From contig CAKSKU010000026.1 in the NCBI GenBank assembly GCA_934465295.1, positions 1-20,234 on the forward strand: a stretch of 20,234 nt of DNA. Reading direction: 5' to 3'. Under the pieces are notes generated by a model. The model saw only the letters and a program-made list of their open reading frames with translations, did not search any database and had not been told where the DNA came from. This DNA comes from an uncultured Oscillospiraceae bacterium (GTDB lineage Bacteria > Bacillota > Clostridia > Oscillospirales > Ruminococcaceae). The position numbers were made by a program, and so were the translations under genes. This document shows, one piece after another, positions 1 to 8,342 of this stretch (position 1 is its first letter; each line of letters begins with the position of its first letter).

Positions 1-3000
1 CTGTCCGAGAAGAAGCAGCTTGTTCCTGCGTTGTAGGTGAGTGTTAAATCGGGTTCGTCTATCTGATCTACATGGGGGACAGTTACTGTTACTGTGGTAT
101 TGTCACAGATATCCGTTGTCGGAACAAGAATTTCGTCAAAGAGTGTAACTGTGAACGAACCCTTACCGCTTGTGAGTGCTGTTTCGTCCGCTTTGAACTC
201 GCTCATTCCGTCAAATTTTACGAGAGCTGATACATTGAGCTTTGTTTCCTCGCTTCCGTCGCCGTCAGCAGCCGATATATCGAGCTTGGTTTCGTACTTT
301 ACCGATGGTCTGCTGCCCTTTACTGCTTTCAGTTCGGGGTAGTATGCAATCTTATTTCCTCTGTTGTTGTCCATTTTGCCCCAGACTTCGATATCGAGGT
401 TCATGGTTTTTAATGCGTTGCTGTCGGTCATTTGGAGTGTGGTGAGACCGGTTGCGTTTTTATCGCCTTCCGGACAGATATCCTTGTTGTAGTAGCAGTT
501 GGTAATGTCACCCGACTCATAATATCCGCATACGCCGTTTCCGCTGACCTTACCTGCATTGTAGCAGTTTGTGATATTGCTTTGGTTATCTCCGCATATA
601 CCGCCAACGCCGTTTCCGCTGATCGTGCCTGTGTTGTAGCAGTTGGCAATAGTTCCATTTCCACCGTTTATTCCGCAGATACCGCCGACAAAAGTACCGC
701 TGACTGTGCCTGCATAATAACAGTTTATAATAGTACCGCCGCTTGTTCCGCAAATGCCGCCTACAATGTTTTTTCCTATCACCTCTGCGTTTTCAACACC
801 AAGGTTCATGATAAGTTTGGAACTATCACCAAACAAACCTATACTGTTGTCCTTTGGCTTGTTTATCTTGAAGTTCGATACAATATGTCCGTCACCGCTG
901 AATCTGCCCGTGAAATTGGTCTCTTCATTACCGATAGGCTCGATTGTCGCACCCTTAAGGTCAATGTCAGCACCGAGAACATAGTTCTTCTTTAAATCTG
1001 CGCCGTCCTTGGTAAGTGCCTTGAACTCGTCAGCCGTGGAGATAAGTGTATATCCCTGCCAACTGTCGTTTTCGCTGTCAATGCCAAAGTTATACTGCTT
1101 TTCCGAAACGGTATAAGCCTTTCCGACACCCTTAAGGCTCGGGAATGTGTGCTTTGCCGAACGCATTCTTGCATTATCTTCATCAGAAACAGCAACCAAG
1201 CCGCCCTTAGTCCATACAGAGCTGTCAAAGCCTGTCGGAAGCTCTCCGCAAAGCTCATCGGTAGTAAGTTCCCTTACATCACCGGTATCACTGCCGTTGA
1301 TTCCGCCGACTGTGCAGATGTCCTTGTTGTAATAGCAGTTTCTGATAGTGCTGCTGTGACCATTGCCGCAAACGCCGCCGACTTTGTCGCTTCCGCTGAC
1401 TGTGCCTGTGTTATAGCAATTTTCGATATAACCGTTGTCATTGTCTCCGCACACGCCGCCAACAGCACTGTCTCCGCTGACTGCACCTGTGTTATAACAG
1501 TTTTCAACAGTGCCGTTGCCGGACTCATAGTGGTTATATCCACACACACCGCCAACTCCGTTATCACCATTGACTGTGCCTTCATTATAGCAATTTGTAA
1601 CAGTACCGCCAAAATTTGCTCCACATACGCCGCCGGCAGTACCTACACTGCTGACAGCACCCGTGTTATAGCAGTTTGTAATAGTGCCTTCATTCATTCC
1701 GCAAACACCGCCAACACTGCTGTTTCCGCTGACTGTGCCTGCGTTATAGCAATTTGCAATAGTACCGGTGTTATATCCGCATACGCCGCCGATTCCAGTG
1801 CCGGCCTTCACTTCAGCATTTTCAACGCCAAGATCCATAATAAGACCGCTGTTGCTGCCGAACAGACCTACCCGACGAACAGAATTCTTCATATTTATCT
1901 TGAAATTGGAAACCGTATGTCCGTCACCGCTGAATTTGCCTGTGAAAGCTGTATCAGCATTGCCGATAGGAGTTATCTCCGCACCGCCAAGATCAATATC
2001 CGCACCAAGAACATAATTCTTATCCCATGCAGAGCTGTCATTGCCAAGTGCCTTGAACTCCTCAGCCGTGGAAATTACCGTGCAAGCCCGCCAATCGTCA
2101 GTGCCGCCGGTGCTGTAATCATACTGCTTTATATCGATAGAAAATGCCTTTCCGACACCTTTAAGGCTCGGTAAAATGCTTTTCGCCGTACGGAATCTTG
2201 AGTTATCACTGTCAGCGACCGAGCTGAAACCGCCCTTATCCCATACAGAGCTGCTAAAGCCCGTCGGAAGCTCTCCGCAAAGCTCATTGGTAGTAAGTCC
2301 AGCTGCAGAACCGTCAAGATCACTGCCGCCTATTCCGCCGACTGTGCATACGTCCCTGTTGTAGTAGCAGTTCGTGATCACTGTGCTTACATTGTTGCTG
2401 CATGTTCCGCATACACCGCCGACATTTTTTCTTCCGCTGACCGTGCCTGTATTGTAACATCTTTCGGTAAAGGAACCTCCGCTGCCATTCATGTAGTTGT
2501 TTCCGCTAATACCGCCGACATTCGTTGTTCCGCTGATCGCACCTGTGTTGTAGCAATTATCTATCTTGCCCCACATAATGTATCCGCCAATGCCGCCAAC
2601 ATCTGTATCTCCGCTGACTTTGCCTGTGTTATAGCAATATGATACCGTACTGGTTTCTTGACTGATTCCGCACACACCGCCGACCTTATTTTTTCCGTTA
2701 ACTGTACTCATGCTGTAACAGTTTTCTATAGCGCCTACACTGCCATTGAAGCCGCAAACGCCGCCAACGCCACTGCTTCCGCTGACTGTTGCTGCGCTGT
2801 AACATCCCACAACTTTGCGACCGTTTCTGCCGCATACGCCGCCTGTATTGTCTTTGCCGGTCACAGAAGCATTTTCAACGCCAAGATACATGATACTGCC
2901 ACGGTTATAACCGAACAGACCCATATTATCTTCCTTAGGCTTGTTTATCTTGAAATTAGAAACAATATGTCCGTCACCGCTGAATTTTCCTGTGAACTTG

Positions 3001-5363
3001 GTCGTACTGTTGCCGATAGGAGTTATCTCCGCACCGCCAAGATCAATATCCGCACCAAGAACATAATTCTTATCCCATGCAGAGCTGTCCCTGACAAGTG
3101 CCTTAAACTCGTCAGCCGTAGAGATAAGCGTGTATTCCTGCCAGATGTCATCTTCACCGTCAATTTTGAAGTTATACTGCTTTTCCGAAACGCTATAAGC
3201 AGCTCCGACACCCGTAAGGCTCGGGAAAATGTGCTTTGCCGAACGCATTTTTTCATTTTCGCTGTCGGTAACAACAGAATAGCTTCCCGCAGTCCATACA
3301 GAGCTTTCAAAGCCCTCAGGCAGTCCATTGCAAAGCTCATCAGAAGTAAGACCTTCAATATCTTTTCCGTCTATTCCTGCGAAGGAGCATACGTCCTTGT
3401 TGTAATAGCAGTTTGTAACAGTGCCTTGGCTCTGTCCGCACACGCTGCCGACTTCACTGTCTCCGCTGACCGCACCTGTGCTGTAACAGTACATGAGCAT
3501 ACCGTCGTTGAATCCGCACACGCCGCCGACCTTGGAGTCTGCGCTCACTGTGTTTGTATTGTAGCAGTTTTCGATCGTGCAGCCGCCATTGTTAATTCCG
3601 CAAACACCGCCTACATAGCTCGCTCCGCTGATCTCCCCTGTATTATAGCAGATCGAAACAGTTTCGCCCGTGTTAAATCCGCATACACCGCCGATGTATG
3701 ATCCTTCACCGCTGACCTTGCCTGTGTTGTAGCTTTTTGTGAGAATACCGCCGTTTACTCCGCAAATACCGCCGACCTGTTCTATTCCGCCGACTGTGCC
3801 CGTGTTGTAGCAGCTTGTGATATCATCTTGGCATGTTCCGCATACACCGCCGACATATCGTGTTCCGCTGACTGCGCCTGTGTTGTAGCAGTTTGTGACA
3901 GTGCCATCGCTTGCTCCGCAAACGCCGCCGACTTCTTCATCGCCGCTGACCGCTGCCGTGCTGTAACAACCTGCAATAGTTCCGTTGTTTTTACCGCATA
4001 AGCCGCCTACATAAGTTCCGCCTGTCACAGAAGCGTTTTCAACACCGAGATCCATAATGACGCCCTTGTTGTAGCCGAACAGACCTACATAAGCTCCTCC
4101 CGGGTTAACGATCGTAAAATTCGATACAGTATGTCCGTTTCCGCTGAAATTCCCTGTGAAAGCAAAGTCGACATTGCCGATAGCAGTTATCTCCGCACCG
4201 CCAAGATCAATATTCGCACCGAGAACATAATTCTTGCTCCACTTAGCGTTGTCATCAACAACAGCCTTGAACTCCTCCGCTGTTGAAATAAGCGTGTATT
4301 CCTGCCAGTCGGGAGTATCATTTAAGCTGAAATTGTAGCATGGTATATTTCTTACCGATGCAGTTCCGACATTTTTGATACTCGGATATGTACATGGTTT
4401 TTTGCCAAATCTTTCCTCTGTAACAGCGAGCGTTCCGACAGAACCGACTTTCCATATATCAGGGTCAAAGCCTGACAGGAGAGTGCTGCCACAAAGTTCG
4501 GCAGTGGTGAGACCTGTTGCAGAGCCGTCAGCGTCGCTTCCATCTATTCCGCCGACCGTGCAGGTGTTCTTGCCGTAATAGCAGTTTGTGACAGTGCCGC
4601 CTTTATTCGTTCCGCAAACGCCGCCGATAGCAGATTCTCCACTGACTGTGCCTATGTTATAGCAGTTTGTTATAGTGCCGATATTCGATCCGCTCACACC
4701 GCCGACTGCATTACTTCCCTTGACTGCGCCTGTATTATAGCAGTTTGTAATAGTACCATCGGAAGTATCGCCGCGGCCGTTATATCCACAAACGCCGCCA
4801 ACATATTTGCTTCCGCTGATTGTGGCTGTATTATAGCAGTTTGAGATAGTGCCTAAGTTATGATTATATCCACAAATTCCGCCGACATAATTGTTTCCCG
4901 TTATCTCAGCGTTTTCAACGCCAAGATTTTTGATAGTTCCCCGATTCTGGCTAAACAAAGCTATCCAATTGTCATCGGGCTTGTTTATAACAAAATTCGA
5001 CACGGTATGTCCGCAGCCGTCAAAGGTGCCCAGAAACAGATCGACGTAGCCTATCGGCGTCCATTCCCTGCCGCCGAGGTCGATATTTGCGGTCAGTTTT
5101 ATGTATTTACCTTCATAGCTATATCTGCCGTTTACCTGCTTTTCAAAATATGCAAGCTGTTCGCCGTTGGCTATCTCGAAAGGGCTGGCTGCCGAACCGT
5201 CACCGCCTGCAAAGCCATCGGCAGCGGTTCCGTCCCATGCGGCGCTTGCCGTCATTCCCATATCAAAGCCGCAGAAAGCTCCGCTCGGGAAATAGACAAG
5301 CAGTGCAAGCGTCATTGCAAACACCGCAAGAAGTGCCAATGGAAGTTTTTGTTTCTTTGTCAT
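1..5363 (-). CDS. Large secreted GLUG-repeat surface protein (3' end outside window)
   Basis: The frame is open from ATG 5363 to the window edge (about 1787 residues). AGGAGG at 5371-5376 lies 7 nt before the ATG. The first ~40 residues form a signal peptide (MTKKQK, then a hydrophobic run ending near ASA). After it come five similar modules. Each opens with a W..YTLISTA.EFKAL / NYVLGADIDLGGAEITPIGN-type segment and continues with tandem GLUG motifs (VGGVCG.N.GTI.NCYNTG.VSG), ending near NCYYNKD.CTVGGI. Beyond residue ~1640 is a different beta-rich, Ig-like stretch, which is cut by the window. GLUG repeats are known from bacterial secreted and surface proteins and probably form a beta-solenoid. 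An adhesive or substrate-binding role is inference. No catalytic motif is visible, and any anchor or dockerin would lie outside the window. Confidence 0.9.
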   Translation of the reverse strand, partial: MTKKQKLPLALLAVFAMTLALLVYFPSGAFCGFDMGMTASAAWDGTAADGFAGGDGSAASPFEIANGEQLAYFEKQVNGRYSYEGKYIKLTANIDLGGREWTPIGYVDLFLGTFDGCGHTVSNFVINKPDDNWIALFSQNRGTIKNLGVENAEITGNNYVGGICGYNHNLGTISNCYNTATISGSKYVGGVCGYNGRGDTSDGTITNCYNTGAVKGSNAVGGVSGSNIGTITNCYNIGTVSGESAIGGVCGTNKGGTVTNCYYGKNTCTVGGIDGSDADGSATGLTTAELCGSTLLSGFDPDIWKVGSVGTLAVTEERFGKKPCTYPSIKNVGTASVRNIPCYNFSLNDTPDWQEYTLISTAEEFKAVVDDNAKWSKNYVLGANIDLGGAEITAIGNVDFAFTGNFSGNGHTVSNFTIVNPGGAYVGLFGYNKGVIMDLGVENASVTGGTYVGGLCGKNNGTIAGCYSTAAVSGDEEVGGVCGASDGTVTNCYNTGAVSGTRYVGGVCGTCQDDITSCYNTGTVGGIEQVGGICGVNGGILTKSYNTGKVSGEGSYIGGVCGFNTGETVSICYNTGEISGASYVGGVCGINNGGCTIENCYNTNTVSADSKVGGVCGFNDGMLMYCYSTGAVSGDSEVGSVCGQSQGTVTNCYYNKDVCSFAGIDGKDIEGLTSDELCNGLPEGFESSVWTAGSYSVVTDSENEKMRSAKHIFPSLTGVGAAYSVSEKQYNFKIDGEDDIWQEYTLISTADEFKALVRDSSAWDKNYVLGADIDLGGAEITPIGNSTTKFTGKFSGDGHIVSNFKINKPKEDNMGLFGYNRGSIMYLGVENASVTGKDNTGGVCGRNGRKVVGCYSAATVSGSSGVGGVCGFNGSVGAIENCYSMSTVNGKNKVGGVCGISQETSTVSYCYNTGKVSGDTDVGGIGGYIMWGKIDNCYNTGAISGTTNVGGISGNNYMNGSGGSFTERCYNTGTVSGRKNVGGVCGTCSNNVSTVITNCYYNRDVCTVGGIGGSDLDGSAAGLTTNELCGELPTGFSSSVWDKGGFSSVADSDNSRFRTAKSILPSLKGVGKAFSIDIKQYDYSTGGTDDWRACTVISTAEEFKALGNDSSAWDKNYVLGADIDLGGAEITPIGNADTAFTGKFSGDGHTVSNFKINMKNSVRRVGLFGSNSGLIMDLGVENAEVKAGTGIGGVCGYNTGTIANCYNAGTVSGNSSVGGVCGMNEGTITNCYNTGAVSSVGTAGGVCGANFGGTVTNCYNEGTVNGDNGVGGVCGYNHYESGNGTVENCYNTGAVSGDSAVGGVCGDNDNGYIENCYNTGTVSGSDKVGGVCGNGHSSTIRNCYYNKDICTVGGINGSDTGDVRELTTDELCGELPTGFDSSVWTKGGLVAVSDEDNARMRSAKHTFPSLKGVGKAYTVSEKQYNFGIDSENDSWQGYTLISTADEFKALTKDGADLKKNYVLGADIDLKGATIEPIGNEETNFTGRFSGDGHIVSNFKINKPKDNSIGLFGDSSKLIMNLGVENAEVIGKNIVGGICGTSGGTIINCYYAGTVSGTFVGGICGINGGNGTIANCYNTGTISGNGVGGICGDNQSNITNCYNAGKVSGNGVCGYYESGDITNCYYNKDICPEGDKNATGLTTLQMTDSNALKTMNLDIEVWGKMDNNRGNKIAYYPELKAVKGSRPSVKYETKLDISAADGDGSEETKLNVSALVKFDGMSEFKADETALTSGKGSFTVTLFDEILVPTTDICDNTTVTVTVPHVDQIDEPDLTLTYNAGTSCFFSD
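430..5180 (-). repeat. Five ~1.05-kb intragenic modules of GLUG repeats
   Basis: Module boundaries recur at about residues 70, 352, 742, 1091 and 1434 of the surface protein, each marked by the TLISTA.EFKA signature. Parts are identical at DNA level: 1971-2038 and 3021-3088 match base for base over most of their length. This points to recent duplication or gene conversion. Such near-identity makes module number prone to change by recombination and to collapse in short-read assembly. Confidence 0.85.
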
Positions 5364-5510
5364 CAAAATTCCTCCTATTTTTTTACATAAAATCTTGAAA
5401 TATAACTGCATTTATTTGTCAAAATAGTATAAAGTGTTACATTAACATTATAAATCACTATTCTTTTTTTGTCAATACTTTTGAAACAATATTGTGAAGT
5501 ATCAAATATT

Positions 5511-5543
5511 TTGAAGTATTTTATTGCACAAATATGCTATGAT
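5511..5543 (+). promoter_or_regulatory. Putative promoter of the small lipoprotein
   Basis: An extended -10 (TG C TATGAT, 5535-5543) lies 28 nt upstream of the ATG. TTGAAG at 5511-5516 could serve as -35 for the overlapping TATGCT (5533-5538, 16-nt spacer). No better plus-strand promoter is seen between the divergent genes. Confidence 0.45.
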
Positions 5544-5571
5544 ATCATAAAACGACCGAAAGGAGACCGCC

Positions 5572-5715
5572 ATGAAATACATTGGAATAATAGCTTTAAC
5601 AGCATCAATGCTCCTGCTCACCGCCTGCACAGGCACAGGAAACACCGCCGAAACTCTACCGCTCACAAACGAGGAAAGACCCGTCTATGACGAATCCGAC
5701 TCCTCCGAAAGCTGA
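5572..5715 (+). CDS. Small lipoprotein (47 aa), function unknown
   Basis: ATG 5572 is preceded by AGGAG (5561-5565) with a 6-nt gap. The protein starts MKYIGIIALTASMLLLTAC: a short positive N-terminus, a hydrophobic core and a lipobox LTAC with Cys19, so it should be exported and lipidated. The mature part is only ~29 residues, polar and acidic, ending DESDSSES. No family is recognised. It stands alone between the divergent surface-protein gene and a terminator. It could be a full small lipoprotein or the remnant of a longer one; the good ribosome site and intact lipobox favour a real gene. Confidence 0.6.
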   Translation: MKYIGIIALTASMLLLTACTGTGNTAETLPLTNEERPVYDESDSSES

Positions 5716-5737
5716 CAGCATAACTGCCCACTCAAAA

Positions 5738-5776
5738 AAAGCCAAACTTTTCAAAGCGAAAGGTTCGGCTGTTTAT
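5738..5776. terminator. Bidirectional intrinsic terminator
   Basis: The stem AGCCAAACTTT / AAAGGTTCGGCT (5740-5750 with 5759-5770) contains G:U pairs. On the minus strand it is followed directly by seven Ts, so it is a strong terminator for the kinase gene that ends at 5778. On the plus strand the tail (GTTTATATT) is weaker and would serve the lipoprotein gene. Confidence 0.7.
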
Positions 5777-5777
5777 A

Positions 5778-7409
5778 TTATGAGTAAAAATCGTATATAT
5801 CTTCGAGCGGCGCAGGCGCATAATTCACCGAGCTGTATTCGGCATAATCATACGCCGTGACAGCTTTCAGCTTTCCATTTGAGTAGCTGTAAAGATTGCT
5901 TCCGCCGCCCTTGAAATACTCGCTCAATGACGTTCCGACCACCCTTGCGTAAGTTTCGCCCCACGCACTTCCGAGGAAAGTCGGCTGATCGTCAGTCACT
6001 GTGAAAAATCCTGTGAAATTGTAGCTCTCCTTGTCCCCTATCGTCACGGCAAGAAGTCTGTCGCCGTCAAGTTCAAACTCGGTCAGCTGTACGAACGTGT
6101 CCTTGCCCAAAAGCTCCTCGTCAAATTCAATTGGCACGATAAAATCGTAACAAAAAACTCCAAGCTGATTTCCGTCAACTATCTTTCCCGTGTAGATCTC
6201 TATATCAAGTCTGCCGTTTCTGTCAACGCAGACCGTCGCCATCTCCACAAGACCGTCACCGTCAAGGTCAGTCTGCATAAGATATTTCTCAAATTTTCCG
6301 TAAAGTCCCTTTCCGCCCGCAAGAAGTATCTTCGCATTTTTATCCTCGCAGAAAAATATCATATCATCGTCGCTGTATTCGGGGATATTCTCGGGGTCAG
6401 TCGCATAGGTTATCTTTTCTTCGGAAAAATCGGGATAGGATATCTCATTTCCGTAAATAACTCCCGAGGCAGTCGTAATTTCCGTCATATTTGCAGACGT
6501 TTCCGTCTCACTTGCACTCGTTTCCGTGTCAAGCACAGTTTCAGCAACCGCAGTTTCAGTCTCGACCAGCCTTTCCGTCTCACTTTCCGCAGCTTTTGCA
6601 GTCGTCTGTGCAGCTTCAGTTATAACACTTGAAGCCGTAACAGTCTGCGGCAGCTCACTTTCCGTTTCAGCATAAGCAGGCTCGCCGTTTGCCGACCTTA
6701 CCCCGGCAAAAATGCATATACCAAGCACCAGAACAGCCGCCGCAGAAAAGATCGGCAAAAGCACAGCCTTCCTGCGTATGTTAAGAATCGCCTTTTTAAG
6801 TTCGGATGCGTCACGATAGCGTTTTCTCGGGTCAAGCTCGGTGCAGCACCCGATTATCCCCTTGTATAAAGGCTTTTCGGCAAGTCCGCCCAGAAGTACC
6901 TTCATCGTCTGCCCCGCCGCATAAATATCCGCCCTGAAATCAGTCTGCGCAAAGCCGTATTGCTCGGGCGGAGCATAACCCCTCGTGCCAAGATAACAGG
7001 TGTCATTGTCGCTGTCATCCTTGAATATCCTCGCCGCCTCAAAATCGATGAGCCTTATGCTCCCATCACCGCAAAGCAGAATGTTGGACGGCTTCACATC
7101 ACGGTGAACGATCCCGAGCCTGTGTATAGCCTCAAGCGCAGAGCAAAGCTGTACCATTATGTTTTCAGCTTCTTTTGCGGAAAGCTCGGAACAAACAGGA
7201 GACTTTCCCTCAATGTATTCCTCGCAAACAACGGTTTTCCCACCCGATACCTCAACAGAATATATCTTCGGCAGGTATGGGGACTTGTGGAATTTCAGTG
7301 CATTATAGACCGTGTTTTCGGAATAGACCGTGCGGCGTATGAACGTTTCTTCGCCATGCACAAGCTCTATCATTCCCCGAGCCGATGAATGGATAACCTC
7401 CGCCTGCAT
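5778..7409 (-). CDS. Membrane-anchored Ser/Thr protein kinase (PASTA-less, Hanks type)
   Basis: The protein has 543 residues from ATG 7409. GGGAGG at 7417-7422 lies 7 nt upstream, so this ATG is preferred over the in-frame GTG at 7415, which would touch the ribosome site. Kinase landmarks are the catalytic loop HRDVKPSN (102-109, Asp104), LIDFE (DFG-like, 121-124), GTRGYAPPEQ (141-150) and RADIYAAGQ (159-167). The N-lobe is short: no GxGxxG loop is visible, and the usual ATP lysine position reads FIRR (23-26). One membrane helix spans ~215-236. A Thr/Glu/Ser-rich linker (~245-330) follows, then a ~200-residue outer domain with a DLDGDG calcium-type segment. It probably senses an external signal and phosphorylates cytoplasmic partners; substrates are unknown. 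It is monocistronic. Confidence 0.9.
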   Translation of the reverse strand: MQAEVIHSSARGMIELVHGEETFIRRTVYSENTVYNALKFHKSPYLPKIYSVEVSGGKTVVCEEYIEGKSPVCSELSAKEAENIMVQLCSALEAIHRLGIVHRDVKPSNILLCGDGSIRLIDFEAARIFKDDSDNDTCYLGTRGYAPPEQYGFAQTDFRADIYAAGQTMKVLLGGLAEKPLYKGIIGCCTELDPRKRYRDASELKKAILNIRRKAVLLPIFSAAAVLVLGICIFAGVRSANGEPAYAETESELPQTVTASSVITEAAQTTAKAAESETERLVETETAVAETVLDTETSASETETSANMTEITTASGVIYGNEISYPDFSEEKITYATDPENIPEYSDDDMIFFCEDKNAKILLAGGKGLYGKFEKYLMQTDLDGDGLVEMATVCVDRNGRLDIEIYTGKIVDGNQLGVFCYDFIVPIEFDEELLGKDTFVQLTEFELDGDRLLAVTIGDKESYNFTGFFTVTDDQPTFLGSAWGETYARVVGTSLSEYFKGGGSNLYSYSNGKLKAVTAYDYAEYSSVNYAPAPLEDIYDFYS

Positions 7410-7432
7410 TTTCACACCTCCCGTTTTTATTT

Positions 7433-7461
7433 ATTATATCAGAAAAAATGCACTACTGCAA
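7433..7461 (-). promoter_or_regulatory. Sigma-A promoter of the kinase gene
   Basis: Read on the minus strand, TTGCAG (7461-7456) is followed by a 17-nt spacer and TATAAT (7438-7433). The -10 is 23 nt upstream of the chosen ATG. Confidence 0.65.
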
Positions 7462-7493
7462 GCATAAGTGCAAACACTGATAAAATAAAAAAC

Positions 7494-7615
7494 TGCCAAC
7501 GATGCGAAGCCAACCAGCTGGTCATGCTAAACTTAGCACGCTGAGCACAGCTCGTCAGGTGTCCAGAGGGCGGAAGCCCTTTGGTCGCTCTCCGCAGAGA
7601 GCGAAACTCCCTAAA
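7494..7615 (-). repeat. Dispersed-repeat fragment with short hairpins
   Basis: This is non-coding. Read on the minus strand it contains GGGAGTTTCGCTCTCTGCGG followed by GAGAGCGAC, which can fold back on itself, and then AAAGGGCTTCCGCCCT, a second hairpin. The opening GAGTTTCGCT...GCGGA.AGCGAC pattern recurs in opposite orientation at 8213-8250, so both look like copies of one family of intergenic repeat. Confidence 0.5.
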
Positions 7616-7664
7616 CTAACAGCATAATATCATTTATAATAGTATATTCACTAACAAATCCAAA

Positions 7665-8120
7665 GGCGCAATTCACATCAAAAAGGTAAAACAAAATATG
7701 ATAAATCAAGTTTCGTAAACCTAAAAAATGTGAATTGCGCCAATTCTTTATGTACGGATAAACTGTCCTCGGAGTGAAATGCACAGAGCGAAAGCGATAA
7801 GCATTTCACTCCGACATCGTTTGAGCGGCGGTGAAATATAAATATGAAACCACCCAAAACCGTAGGGTCGGATTCCATATCCGACCATTTGCACGCACAA
7901 CGGAATAAAATATAAACTGCGCCCCCAAAAACAGTCCATCTGTCAGATATTCCACCGCCGTTCATACAGCGTTGAAGCTTCAAATCCACTCACTTCATTC
8001 GTAGATTTTCGCTTCAAGGATAGATTTTTGAGGAAAATAGTATGGCGCAATTCACATTTTTTAGGTTTACGAAACTGAACTTATCATATTTCGTTTTACC
8101 TTTTTCGTGTGAATTGCGCC
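7665..8120. mobile_element. MITE-like element bounded by inverted 77-bp palindromic repeats
   Basis: Unit A (7665-7741) and unit B (8044-8120) are about 90% identical in inverted orientation. Each unit itself starts GGCGCAATTCACA and ends TGTGAATTGCGCC, so it is closed by a 13-bp palindrome. The 302-bp interior has a perfect 13-bp stem (CGGAGTGAAATGC, 7770-7782 with 7801-7813). No convincing gene lies inside. The form suggests a non-autonomous element or a pair of REP/BIME-like units; which one cannot be told from a single copy. Confidence 0.55.
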
Positions 8121-8128
8121 CTTAATTC

Positions 8129-8285
8129 AGTTAACAGTTGACAGTTAACAGTTTACAGCTTTTATTTGATAGTGATTACGCTATTGCAACAAAGCCTTTA
8201 GCCATAGTTTAAGGAGTTTCGCTTCTGCGGAAGCGACAAGGGGACGCTGTCCCCCTTGACCCCCTGCCACCCTTTGAACAAAGCG
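8129..8285 (+). repeat. GTTAACAGT-type short direct repeats and dispersed-repeat fragment
   Basis: GTTAACAGTTGACAGTTAACAG begins near 8129 as a short imperfect tandem repeat. From 8211 follows AAGGAGTTTCGCTTCTGCGG, then GGGGACGCTGTCCCC, a perfect short palindrome with the small loop GCT. Together with the inverted copy at 7494-7615, these elements flank the MITE-like unit. No gene is seen here. Confidence 0.45.
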
Positions 8286-8342
8286 AAATTCTTGCAGAAT
8301 TAACGTAAACTTTAGTTTTTTTCACCGTTCCGTTTGTTATTA

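Noticed and set aside
432..4578. Many plus-strand frames with Ala/Val/Ser-rich repeats
   Set aside because: They are antisense shadows of the GLUG-repeat gene.
7678..7989. Minus-strand frame of 103 codons
   Set aside because: It lies inside the MITE-like element and reads through its palindromes; no ribosome site.
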